A DNA stretch of 64,000 bases from Candidatus Propionivibrio aalborgensis (GTDB taxonomy: Bacteria; Pseudomonadota; Gammaproteobacteria; Burkholderiales; Rhodocyclaceae), in NCBI RefSeq assembly GCF_900089945.1, contig NZ_FLQY01000212.1, forward strand, positions 1-64,000, written 5' to 3'. The translations under genes and the position numbers were made by a program. Shown here one piece after another: positions 25,309 to 33,592 of the stretch. A model generated the notes under the pieces. The model was not told the origin of the DNA. It searched no databases and was given only the letters and a program-made list of their open reading frames with translations. The first letter of the stretch is position 1. The number at the start of each line of letters is the position of its first letter.

Positions 25309-28215
25309 TCAATGCAGCGCCAACGGAAAATCCATTCCGTTCGAGCTGACCACCGGGTACTGTTCTTCCGAACGATAGCGCCGCGTGAGTTCGGGCATTG
25401 CTTGTTCGACAAAGACCATCAGCTTGCGAGCGGTTACATCTTTTTCGCCGCTTGCTGCCTTACCCATGAGGCCTTCCAGCAGGGTATAGGTGAATACTCC
25501 GTGTCCCAGCGCATCCAGTTCCGAGGCCGGTTGATCCTTGGTGGTCGCCGCGATCATGTGGGTGCCGGTCGAGCGCGACAGTTGGGCAAGAGCGCGTCGT
25601 TCTTCGAGCCCACGGAAGCTGATTGTCGCAGCACCCGATTTGCACGCGTCGATTATGACCATCAGCTTTTGCGCCGGGATCATTTTTACGGCTTCTGCCA
25701 ATTCGCGCGAGGAAATCCCGTCACGTTGCAATACTTCCGGGCGTTCAGGTGTCACCAGATCGTAAGGAATGAACATCCAGTCTTCATTCAACGTCTCGCC
25801 GTGACCGGCGAGATATACAACCACAACATCGTCCGGCCGGGCCTCGCGCAATTCCTTCAGGCGTGAGCGAATATTGGTCTGCGTGGCATCGTTGTTATAG
25901 ATCTCGTCAACTTTGACATCCTTGAACAGTCGACCGTAGTTATTACGAAAGAATCGGGCCATGCCTTGCGCATCGGGTACCGAGAAACTCAGGTTCAAGA
26001 CGGCATTGCGGTAGGAATTGATGCCTACCACGAGGACATACAAGCGTGCCCGTTGATCACTGGCTGCATACTCGATCGCGCGTTCGATCGCTTCCGATTC
26101 AGTTCGGTCGGAACCGAGTGCAAGTGCGCGGAAGACATTCTTGCCGGCTTCAAGGGGCACGTCGTAAACCTTGATGACATGTCCCTTGCCCGCGGTGCGG
26201 GTCGTTTTGATCGCAGCCGTGTCGGCAACGATCTTGCCATTATGATACAAGCGTATCTCGTCGACTCCGCTGCCGCGGTCGTTGGCAACGATTTCAAGGC
26301 GCAGACGCCCATTCTTGGCCAGCTTTTCCGCTTCCGGCGTAAGCAGGGTCACGCTCGGCGGCAGATTGATACCTTTGCGCAGGTCAGCCATTTTGGGTGG
26401 CGGGGAAGCTGGAGACGCTTTCGGCGGCGACAAGACAGCGGCGATGGCAGGCGGGTTGTAATAGCGCTCGCTGAAGCGCGCCACCGGCAAGAATTCGGCG
26501 GATTGATCAGGACCGCGATTGACGTGCCAGCCGACCAAGCCATCACCGTCCTGGCTGGCGGAAAAGCGTCCGTCCGGCGTCCACATCACCCAGCGTTGAC
26601 GGTCTTCATGCGGAAACAGCGCCAATTGCTCAGCACCGTCCTGGCGTCGGTACCAGCGTATGGTTCCGTCGCCGAGTGCGGCGACTACCCAGGGCTTCGC
26701 CGGGTCGGAATTGTCGATATCCACCGCCCAGCAGGGCGCCGGCGTCGCGGTTCGCCACAATTCGCGCCCGTTTGCATCGAAAAGTCTGACGAACCAGTTG
26801 CTGCCCAGGGCTGCCGCATCGCCGGCCGCTGAAACCGATGTCGAAACGCTCATCTCCCCAGGTTCCAGGGCGACCGCCTGGCCATTGATCAGGGGTTTCT
26901 GCGAATCCTTCCACTCGCTGACCTCCAGGCCCTTGCCGCCAACTGCCTGCTTGGGAAGCGCTGCGTCCTGGAGAATCAGCACCTGATTGTCGAGGTCAAA
27001 CAGCGCCGGATGCCGCCCGCCAAAGCCGTACGCAAAGCCGATGGCATGACGCGCTTGCTGTATGCCGAAGCCAGACCAGTTGGCCCGAAAATCAGCCAGC
27101 GGCACGGTCTGACGATAGCTGACTGCACCCTTGGCATCGACGATTCCCCAGCTTGCGTCCGCAGCGGCAAATACCACGCGCTGATCGGGAAGCGCAGCGA
27201 GACCGGTGACGCTATCGCCGGCGACCGTGACGTCCGTGAACGCGCCGCGGCCGCCATCGTCCCAGCGTCGCAAAACGTGCTCGGACGCTCTTTTTCGCGA
27301 AGTGCCGGCAGCATAGAGTGTATTGCCATCCGGCGACCAGGCGACGCTGGTCAGATTCCCGTCGGAGAGGCCGCGGATGTCGGGCGAATAGGCCGGCGTC
27401 AGATCATCGGCTTTCACTACCGCGACGCGCCCCGCATCCTCGAATCCAACCGCCAGAAATTTCCCGTCGGGTGAAAAACGTGCGGCAAAGGGGTGCTGGC
27501 CGCCGCTGACGCGTGTTTTGGCGATCAAGCTTAGTCCGCTCGCCGTAATTTCGTACACGCGGACGTACCCGTCATACGCGGTACTCGTCAGTCGGCGGCC
27601 GTCGGAACTAAAACTGACGCTGTACGAATCACCGCCATAGGCGCTGTCTTCACCCAACAGCGCCGCACTCGACCAGGCATTGCGGCTGGTGAAAACCCGG
27701 ATGCCGTGGCCGCCCCAAAGTGCGACTGCCAGCATTTTTCCGTCCGGCGAAAAGGTCAGATGGTTGATCACATTGGGCATCCCGCTCAGGCGCAGGCGCA
27801 TGGCGCCGCTTTCCCTCCGGAAAATATAGACGTCGTTGTCGGCACTCCAGCCGCCGACTGCGGCCAGATCGCCTTGCGGCGTTAGCGCCGCAGCGTAGAG
27901 CTTGCCCTCATTCCCCGGACCGATCGGGGGCCGCAGGACGCCGATCGGCTGGCCGTCTGAAAGCCGCCACAGCCGCGCGGTCTTGTCGTCGGACGCCGTG
28001 AGCATGATCTGTCCGTCGGCGTCCACCGCAAGGCTGCGAATCGACGCCGTGTGCGTACCAGTTTCGATGCGCAACAACGGCGCGTTTTCAGCCGCCCCAG
28101 CAAGCAGGTGGGCGCTCAACAGGATCGCAGTGACGACGCGGCGTAGCCAGAAGCGGCTCACGGATTGCCCACTACGCAACAAGGCTACAACCGACCGAGA
28201 TATGGATACAGTCAT
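25309..28215 (-). CDS. Exported WD40-repeat caspase-family (C14) peptidase, 968 residues
   Basis: I start at ATG 28215, 16 bases past the stop of the OmpA-like gene. A signal segment (RRVVTAILLSAHLLAGAAEN) precedes a long beta-propeller region of WD40-type repeats (for example HTASIRSLAVDADGQIMLTA and VAWSPDGNTLYAAG). After a proline-rich linker and a Big/CARDB-like section comes a caspase domain (DQRARLYVLVVGINSYRNAV). Its catalytic pair is intact: His near 804 in YLAGHGE and Cys858 in IIDACKSG. Such proteins usually cut after basic or acidic residues, but the substrate cannot be read here. The signal peptide implies a periplasmic or surface site, unlike cytoplasmic bacterial caspases used in phage defence. 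Confidence 0.85.
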   Translation of the reverse strand: MTVSISRSVVALLRSGQSVSRFWLRRVVTAILLSAHLLAGAAENAPLLRIETGTHTASIRSLAVDADGQIMLTASDDKTARLWRLSDGQPIGVLRPPIGPGNEGKLYAAALTPQGDLAAVGGWSADNDVYIFRRESGAMRLRLSGMPNVINHLTFSPDGKMLAVALWGGHGIRVFTSRNAWSSAALLGEDSAYGGDSYSVSFSSDGRRLTSTAYDGYVRVYEITASGLSLIAKTRVSGGQHPFAARFSPDGKFLAVGFEDAGRVAVVKADDLTPAYSPDIRGLSDGNLTSVAWSPDGNTLYAAGTSRKRASEHVLRRWDDGGRGAFTDVTVAGDSVTGLAALPDQRVVFAAADASWGIVDAKGAVSYRQTVPLADFRANWSGFGIQQARHAIGFAYGFGGRHPALFDLDNQVLILQDAALPKQAVGGKGLEVSEWKDSQKPLINGQAVALEPGEMSVSTSVSAAGDAAALGSNWFVRLFDANGRELWRTATPAPCWAVDIDNSDPAKPWVVAALGDGTIRWYRRQDGAEQLALFPHEDRQRWVMWTPDGRFSASQDGDGLVGWHVNRGPDQSAEFLPVARFSERYYNPPAIAAVLSPPKASPASPPPKMADLRKGINLPPSVTLLTPEAEKLAKNGRLRLEIVANDRGSGVDEIRLYHNGKIVADTAAIKTTRTAGKGHVIKVYDVPLEAGKNVFRALALGSDRTESEAIERAIEYAASDQRARLYVLVVGINSYRNAVLNLSFSVPDAQGMARFFRNNYGRLFKDVKVDEIYNNDATQTNIRSRLKELREARPDDVVVVYLAGHGETLNEDWMFIPYDLVTPERPEVLQRDGISSRELAEAVKMIPAQKLMVIIDACKSGAATISFRGLEERRALAQLSRSTGTHMIAATTKDQPASELDALGHGVFTYTLLEGLMGKAASGEKDVTARKLMVFVEQAMPELTRRYRSEEQYPVVSSNGMDFPLALH

Positions 28216-28231
28216 CACGACCATTTCCGAG

Positions 28232-29509
28232 TCATTCGCGGCAAGCGAGCAGGCGGAATTCGACCCGCCGATCGAGTGCATCGCTGGCATTGTCCTTTCC
28301 AGTCCCGATCAGGTTTTCACGCGACCCGTAACCGGCAGCGATCAGACGCTTATCCAGGGATGGTGTCTCATCGACCAGTCGCTGACGGACGTATTCGGCG
28401 CGCAAGGCGGACAGGCGCTCATTGACGGATTCCGGCCCGCCACGACTGGCGTGGCCAATGATTTCCATGCACGAATTGCGCTGCGCCGCATGCTGCGCAA
28501 GGCTCTTCAGCCACATATCGTAGGGTTCCTTGGCGGTGCCGCCGTGTAGCGAGGTTGCGCCGGGACGGAAGGTAAACACAACAGAGAGCTTGCCCGCATC
28601 GAGTCCGAAGTCGACAATTCTGCCGAATGCCTGAGCGCTCTCCTGGCGGCGCCCAAGCTTACTGGCCGCCAGATAGTTTCCTGTCAGCGTGCGAAATTGC
28701 TGTCCGGCAGGCGTGGCCCCGGCTTTGACAAAGAGCGCCAGTGCTTCCTTGAAATGTGCGCTGTTATAGGCGCGGATGCCTTCGTTGATCAGTGCGTCGG
28801 CAACCAATGAATCGATATAGGCAGGGCTGACTTCGCCGTCCAGCTTGGAAGCCTGGCACGTTGCGACATAAGCCTCGCCGGTCGGATCCCGCGTCCAGAC
28901 AGGAGCATCACTGAAGAATGGCAAGGGTGCTGAATCGACATTTTCCATACGCGAACGCGCTACGGCCTTGCTGACGATACGCCTTGACTTGAGGTCGACG
29001 AGAGCCAGGCAGAATCGATACGATTCGCGTACGCCTTCCGTTTTACCCAGCTGATTGATCGGCGTGAAGGTGCCGACGACCAGCAAGGGCGATTGCCCAA
29101 GATTGGCTGCCGTAAACGGCTTGACCTCGAACTGGGGATATTTCGCCTTCACCAGATTGGCAACATTGGTTTCCATTTTCCGTGTCGCGGCAGTTTGCAT
29201 GCGCGACACGCCGTCGATCAACGGGTCGATGACGACTGGCCGACGCATTGTCTTGTCCGCTGGATCGCCGGCCAACTCCGCCTTGGAAAACAGAGTATTG
29301 GCGGCCTTGAGGACGGCTTCATCGTGCGGCAGAATTGGGATTTGCAGGATCGGGGAAGGCGGTGGGGGTGCCGGGGGTGCGGCTTTTTGCGCCGACTGAT
29401 CGGGGTCAGCGGGCATTGTAGTTTCAGTGGAGCAGGCGCCCAGCAACGCCAGGATCACCAGGTACGGCATAGCAACCAAACTGCACTTCGACGAAATCTT
29501 GTTATTCAT
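28232..29509 (-). CDS. OmpA-family lipoprotein, 425 residues
   Basis: Start ATG 29509 follows ACGGGAGAGACAG. The signal peptide has a lipobox (LALLGACST). The middle (VVIDPLIDGVSRMQTAATRK to about residue 210) resembles FlgO-like or curli-assembly proteins that build repeated envelope structures. A short TPR-like helical part follows (AYNSAHFKEALALFVKAGAT). The last ~120 residues are an OmpA C-terminal domain (MEIIGHASRGG, SALRAEYVRQRL, LIAAGYGSRENL, RRVEFRLL), which binds peptidoglycan. The protein thus probably ties the outer membrane to the wall. It is translated together with the WD40-caspase gene, 16 bases apart. Confidence 0.83.
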   Translation of the reverse strand: MNNKISSKCSLVAMPYLVILALLGACSTETTMPADPDQSAQKAAPPAPPPPSPILQIPILPHDEAVLKAANTLFSKAELAGDPADKTMRRPVVIDPLIDGVSRMQTAATRKMETNVANLVKAKYPQFEVKPFTAANLGQSPLLVVGTFTPINQLGKTEGVRESYRFCLALVDLKSRRIVSKAVARSRMENVDSAPLPFFSDAPVWTRDPTGEAYVATCQASKLDGEVSPAYIDSLVADALINEGIRAYNSAHFKEALALFVKAGATPAGQQFRTLTGNYLAASKLGRRQESAQAFGRIVDFGLDAGKLSVVFTFRPGATSLHGGTAKEPYDMWLKSLAQHAAQRNSCMEIIGHASRGGPESVNERLSALRAEYVRQRLVDETPSLDKRLIAAGYGSRENLIGTGKDNASDALDRRVEFRLLACRE

Positions 29510-29666
29510 CTGTCTCTCCCGTATCACGCCGGTGACGAAAAGACCTTCGGCAGCAGGTAGCACTGTAGTTGGCAAGCATTAGAGCGCGCAAACCCAGCCG
29601 AGTTCAGTCGTTTGTCAAATGGGCAAGCAGCGTATTACGAAACAGACCGCCCATTGAGGCTGAAGC

Positions 29667-30128
29667 TTAGCGGGCGCCCCAAGGCATGACCGGCACCGTG
29701 GAAATGCTGTTGGCCGGCGCGCCCTCAATCAGCTTGCGGCTGATCGCCAGATACACCAGCGTGCGGTTGGCTTCGTCCCACAAGCGGATGACGCGTGTTT
29801 CCTTGAAGAAGATCGAGGTGTCCTCGGTGAATACCGTGGCGTCCTTGGGCAGCTTGTCGGGCAGCGTGATCGGGCCCGTTTGTCGGCAAGCCAGAGAAAA
29901 TTGCGAAGGATCCTGCGCCAGCCCGAACGAACCGCTGATGCCGCCGGTTCGCGCCTGGCTGACATGGCAGGTCACGCCCGGTATCTTGGGGTCGTGAAAC
30001 GACTCGACACATACCTTGTGATTGGCGCCGATCAGCTTCCATTCGGTGGTCACGCAGCCGACATTCTCCGCGAGCGAGGGGTTGGCCAATAGCGCGAGTG
30101 CTACGAGCAGGGCAGGTTTCGTATTCAT
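29667..30128 (-). CDS. creA: CreA family protein
   Basis: A 153-residue exported protein with a signal peptide (MNTKPALLVALALLANPSLA) and the complete CreA core: VGCVTTEWKLIGANHKVCVE, SFHDPKIPGVTCHVSQARTG, then the Asp/Ser-rich FGLAQDPSQFSLACRQTGPI. CreA proteins are widespread periplasmic proteins of unknown biochemical role; in E. coli, creA heads the creABCD operon. No creBCD genes follow here, so the setting differs from E. coli. The ATG at 30128 was chosen because the residues before it are not conserved. It is 157 bases from the OmpA-like gene. Confidence 0.88.
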   Translation of the reverse strand: MNTKPALLVALALLANPSLAENVGCVTTEWKLIGANHKVCVESFHDPKIPGVTCHVSQARTGGISGSFGLAQDPSQFSLACRQTGPITLPDKLPKDATVFTEDTSIFFKETRVIRLWDEANRTLVYLAISRKLIEGAPANSISTVPVMPWGAR

Positions 30129-30195
30129 AGGATCAAATTCCAACTTCCCGGGAGGTTCGGTGCGGGTGAACGGTCCATGTTCGAAGGTAGATCGT

Positions 30196-30996
30196 TCATG
30201 GGGTGCGTGGCACCTTCGCGACGTGCTGCCGAATTTCGCGCAACTTCGTCCTGAGTTGTCCGGCGTTGTCGCGGCTCATGCGGATCATGATTTTCTGGCC
30301 GGCGGAACGTGCTTCCAGCTCCGGATCGGCGTACTTGAAGAGAATTTTCGGCTGTACCAGCTTGATCGGCTCGTCTGGTTCCGGCGACGCCAGAAGATCG
30401 TCGATGGCCTCAACCAGACGGTCGTTGAAATACCCCTTGGGATAGCCGATTTCGATATAAGCGCGCTGAAACAGCGGGTAGAACTGGCGATACAAATCGA
30501 CCAGTTTCTCGGTATCGACGGACTGGATCAGCCGGACATAGGAAGAGTAGCGCTGCGGGTTCTGCACACTGATGGAAAGCGCATTGCCTTTCCCACTGGT
30601 CAGGAAAGCACCTTTCACGCGTTTCAACGGCACCACTTTCGCCGGCAGATCCTTACGTGGGAGGTTGTCCACGGTGACGACAATCTTGTGAATCAAGGCT
30701 TCGGGCTTGAGCAGTGCTTTCCATTGTTCGCCCAGAACCTGGATCAGGGGCTTGAATATTGACGGATCGCTCTGCTCCAGGTCGGGCAACGGTTCAACCG
30801 GCGCTATCGTTTCCAATGGATGGGCGATTGCGGGTTCAGCGGGCGCTGTTTCTGGCTGCGCGATCGGTGCAGTCAGCGGCGGAGTCGTTTCCAGCAAAGG
30901 AGGGAGCGGCTCGGCTTCCCGATTCAGCGGAATGTAGATTGCAATTGCTGCACCAAACAGGACGATGGCAACAACCGCCCAGACTTTGCTTTGCAT
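30196..30996 (-). CDS. DUF3014 membrane-anchored protein
   Basis: A 266-residue protein with one N-terminal transmembrane helix (VWAVVAIVLFGAAIAIYIPL), a Pro-rich linker (residues about 30-75), and a DUF3014 domain. The domain is recognised from VTVDNLPRKDLPAKVVPLKR, YPLFQRAYIEIGYPKGYFND, RLVEAIDDLLASPEP and EARSAGQKIMIRMSRDN. The bulk of the protein would face the periplasm. No function is known for the family. The start at ATG 30996 follows ACGGGAGACTG; a TTG codon lies immediately upstream. It is 67 bases upstream of creA. Confidence 0.82.
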   Translation of the reverse strand: MQSKVWAVVAIVLFGAAIAIYIPLNREAEPLPPLLETTPPLTAPIAQPETAPAEPAIAHPLETIAPVEPLPDLEQSDPSIFKPLIQVLGEQWKALLKPEALIHKIVVTVDNLPRKDLPAKVVPLKRVKGAFLTSGKGNALSISVQNPQRYSSYVRLIQSVDTEKLVDLYRQFYPLFQRAYIEIGYPKGYFNDRLVEAIDDLLASPEPDEPIKLVQPKILFKYADPELEARSAGQKIMIRMSRDNAGQLRTKLREIRQHVAKVPRTP

Positions 30997-30999
30997 CAA

Positions 31000-31239
31000 T
31001 CAGTCTCCCGTGGCAGTATTTTCGGTGTTCAAAGGATAGACCACAACCGTTTGCTTGTGCGTTTTCGAGCGGGAGAAATTCAGCGTCCCCTGGAAGCAGG
31101 TCGTGCTTTCGCGCTGATTTCCGGAGGCTGCGGGCTTGGCAGGCACGCTGAAGATTCGCTCGTCGAATGCGATGCCTTCCCGGACCCGACTGCTTTCTAC
31201 TCTCCGGTCTCGCGCCTGAAGGATACTGCCAGCGCGCCG
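31000..31239 (-). other. Open frame between META and DUF3014 genes, no normal start
   Basis: After a TAA at 31240-31242 this minus-strand frame stays open until the TGA at 31000-31002, 3 bases before the DUF3014 start codon. It lies in the -1 frame relative to the META gene and overlaps its last ~14 codons. The first usable start is GTG at 31146 (48 codons). The translation contains protein-like stretches (REGIAFDERIFSVPAK and TTCFQGTLNFSRSKTHKQTV). It is either a lost 3' end of the META gene or a chance open frame. Confidence 0.3.
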
Positions 31240-32003
31240 TTAGCCGTGCGCAACTCGAGCCGGTCACCGTTCAGCCGGAACGTGGCGGTCGTCTGTAGTG
31301 CTTCGAGGTAAAGTCGTTCCTGATTCATCATCCCATCGGGTTCGGCACAGAACCTGCGCGTAGCGCCCGCCGCGCCGATGCGCATGCTTGGGCCGTCCAG
31401 CGTATAGGCAGCAAAATACTGGTTGCAGCCGGCGCTTCCGCTCACCCGACCGTTAGTGCCAAAGCTGGCGCTGATGCGGCTGCCCAGAAGCAGACTGACG
31501 GCGCCCTGTTTGCCGTTGTTGTAGAGCACGACTTCCCATGTCGTGCCGACCGGAGATGTGACCGCCGGTACAAACGTGGCGAGCAGGTTGCCGGCATCGT
31601 CTCGCAGGCTGAGCCGGTCCCGGTCGAGCGCAAAACGCGCTGCTCGCTGCAAGGCTTGGCGATAGTCACGAGCTTGTGCCTCAAGCTGATCCGGGCAGGC
31701 CATCAAGGTGCCAGCCAGATTTTCGCCAATCCGGATCGAGTCGTCTCCTGAGGTGTGGTTTCCTTGGTACTGGTTACACCCGTCGTTCCCGCCGATACGA
31801 TTGTCCGAGCCGAAATTGAGCGTCACAGGAGGGGTTTTCGCGACTGCACTGCTTCCGAGGGCTTGCAAGACCCAGTGCGTGCCTGCGAGGGGTGGATTGC
31901 TGCTACGCTCGCTCGTGGTCGGGCGTGGAGTGGGTGCGCAAGCCAGCATCAACAGTGTAGCCAACAGGACTGCCGCCGTTCTTGTGTGCATAAAGGCGCT
32001 CAC
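31197..32003 (-). CDS. Lipoprotein with two META/HslJ domains, 268 residues
   Basis: The signal peptide ends in LLMLAC, a lipobox. Two META domains follow. The first (about 35-135) has GTHWVLQALG, GGNDGCNQYQG and LAGTLMACPD. The second (about 145-262) has GTTWEVVLYNNG, GSAGCNQYFAAY and ATRRFCAEP. META domains are found in heat-shock protein HslJ and in secreted proteins that bind small molecules or stabilise the envelope. The GTG start at 32003 overlaps the TGA of the HD-CBS gene (GTGA), which suggests coupling; ATG 31991 would also keep the lipobox. See the open frame at 31000-31239 for a possible missing C-terminus. Confidence 0.8.
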   Translation of the reverse strand: MSAFMHTRTAAVLLATLLMLACAPTPRPTTSERSSNPPLAGTHWVLQALGSSAVAKTPPVTLNFGSDNRIGGNDGCNQYQGNHTSGDDSIRIGENLAGTLMACPDQLEAQARDYRQALQRAARFALDRDRLSLRDDAGNLLATFVPAVTSPVGTTWEVVLYNNGKQGAVSLLLGSRISASFGTNGRVSGSAGCNQYFAAYTLDGPSMRIGAAGATRRFCAEPDGMMNQERLYLEALQTTATFRLNGDRLELRTANGALAVSFRRETGE

Positions 32004-33346
32004 TGTGGCCCGAGTTCCGACAGACGCTGGGTGATGCGAATGATCTGCACCCAGTCGTGGGTAGCGATGTCTTGGGAGTGTGCGAGGTGATTGCGCAGCG
32101 ATTCCAGCTCCTTGGTGAGTAGTTTGGCGGTCCGCTTCGATTTTATGCCCAGGGCCTCCAGCGCGGCCTGGTCCTCAAGCAAGATCTGCATCTTGTCGGA
32201 AAATTGCAGGCAGTCGATCAAGTTGCTATGCAAGTTGCGGCGCTCCCGTTCCTTCTGCAACTCCCACGCTTTCGTCAGGCGGGCGGGGGCCAGTAAAGCT
32301 TCCCAGGTGTTGCCGGGGAAGCACCGCTCGATGAATTGGACCAGCCCCATTTCGTAGAGGGTGATGGCGCCGAACAGCCACATGCGCACGACCGGCTTGT
32401 TAACGGCGTTACGAGTGATAACCCCGACGATCGTATCGAACATGGAGACGAAACAGTGTTCGTGCCGTGTCAGGATGCCAAACACATCGGTGAGCGGCGC
32501 GCTGCCATCCAGCACCTGATCGGCCGAGATGTGCTGCATTAGCTGCCCACTGGGCGCAGAGTCGCCGGCCGCCATGTCGGTCAGGCGCAGGTAGCCTTGG
32601 ACTGTGCCATCGACGCGGATGCCGGCGATGTTCAGATGCCGAGATTGCATGACGCGTGCGACAGCGCTTTGCGCCTTGTCGTCGTCGAAAGAGAGCAGGG
32701 GTTCGACGATATCGCTTGCGCTGAAGGTCTCCCGAAACAAGCGCACGATCTGCGGGTTGTCCAGGTGTGGGATCAGGGCCGCCAGACTCGCAGATGCCGG
32801 TGGCGGTACGGTCCTTTGCAAGGCCCTCAGCTTTTCCTGCGTGCTGTCATGTAGCGCGCGCGCCTGCCTCATCAATTCCGGCTCGCCTTCACCGAGTACC
32901 GCCAGCAGCGCTTCCATTTCCTGCAGATAGACCTGGGCGAAGCGCGGGTCGTGGTGCGCAATGTCCTCGCAGTTGTCGATCAGGTCCGCGAGCTTGATCG
33001 TCTTGGCGCGAGGCGAGGCGTGGGCGGTGTGGCGGCGGTCGATTTCCTTGCGCACGGCACGGTTTCCGTCGCTGGGCCGGCTTACGTCGGTCAGCGCCTC
33101 GACCAGCCCCGCAACCGGTGCGCCAAATTCGCTCTCGACGTCCTCCATGGTGGCTGGCGTGTCTTCGACCACGTCGTGGAGCCATGCCGCAGCTATCATT
33201 TCCTCGTCATGGGTGACCGAGGAAACCAGGCGCGCTACGCGCTCCAAGTGCACTCGATAGGGCTGATCGTTGTACTTGCGGCGCTGGTCGATGCGCTGAT
33301 GTGCGCTCGTTGCGAAGGTTCTGGCACGTTCTATCAACTCGGACAT
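32000..33346 (-). CDS. HD (alarmone hydrolase-like) - CBS - HEPN fusion protein, 448 residues
   Basis: The N-terminal ~185 residues match the hydrolase half of RelA/SpoT proteins: His33, His57-Asp58 (AAWLHDVVEDT), Glu61-Asp62 and Asp121 (IKLADLIDN), with spacing very close to the known (p)ppGpp hydrolase site. No synthetase domain is present. The middle (about 215-330) resembles a pair of CBS domains (VARVMQSRHLNIAGIRVDG; RHEHCFVSMFDTIVGVITRN). The C-terminal helices end in ESLRNHLAHSQDI, whose RNHLAH (Arg418 to His423) fits the Rx4H catalytic motif of HEPN ribonucleases. The domain calls are from motifs alone. It is first in a minus-strand gene series and divergent from tpiA. Confidence 0.7.
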   Translation of the reverse strand: MSELIERARTFATSAHQRIDQRRKYNDQPYRVHLERVARLVSSVTHDEEMIAAAWLHDVVEDTPATMEDVESEFGAPVAGLVEALTDVSRPSDGNRAVRKEIDRRHTAHASPRAKTIKLADLIDNCEDIAHHDPRFAQVYLQEMEALLAVLGEGEPELMRQARALHDSTQEKLRALQRTVPPPASASLAALIPHLDNPQIVRLFRETFSASDIVEPLLSFDDDKAQSAVARVMQSRHLNIAGIRVDGTVQGYLRLTDMAAGDSAPSGQLMQHISADQVLDGSAPLTDVFGILTRHEHCFVSMFDTIVGVITRNAVNKPVVRMWLFGAITLYEMGLVQFIERCFPGNTWEALLAPARLTKAWELQKERERRNLHSNLIDCLQFSDKMQILLEDQAALEALGIKSKRTAKLLTKELESLRNHLAHSQDIATHDWVQIIRITQRLSELGPQ

Positions 33347-33537
33347 CGCTTGATTTTAGGGTGCTGCCGGTCCCGGTCCTGTAAGTGTTCATTGGCCTGA
33401 AGCAGGAGGAAGATTAGTGCGGCAATCAGTTTAGCCGTTTTTCGGCCGGGAGGAGATCATGCCGTTACGCCGGTCGCATGCGCAGCTCTGGACGTCCGGA
33501 AAATGGTCTCTGCCTGCGCCATCCCAAGCCTCAATTA

Positions 33538-33567
33538 TTGACCATACCGTTACTGTTTGACTATAAT
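33538..33567 (+). promoter_or_regulatory. Sigma-70 promoter of tpiA
   Basis: TTGACC (33538-33543) and a perfect TATAAT (33562-33567), separated by 18 bases. The transcript would start near 33574, about 20 bases before the tpiA ATG. Confidence 0.7.
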
Positions 33568-33592
33568 TGCGCCTTTTTATCGGGGGTGTGCT

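Noticed and set aside
29725-30042. Minus-strand frame within creA
   Set aside because: It is the alternate frame of creA, which is recognisable over its full length.
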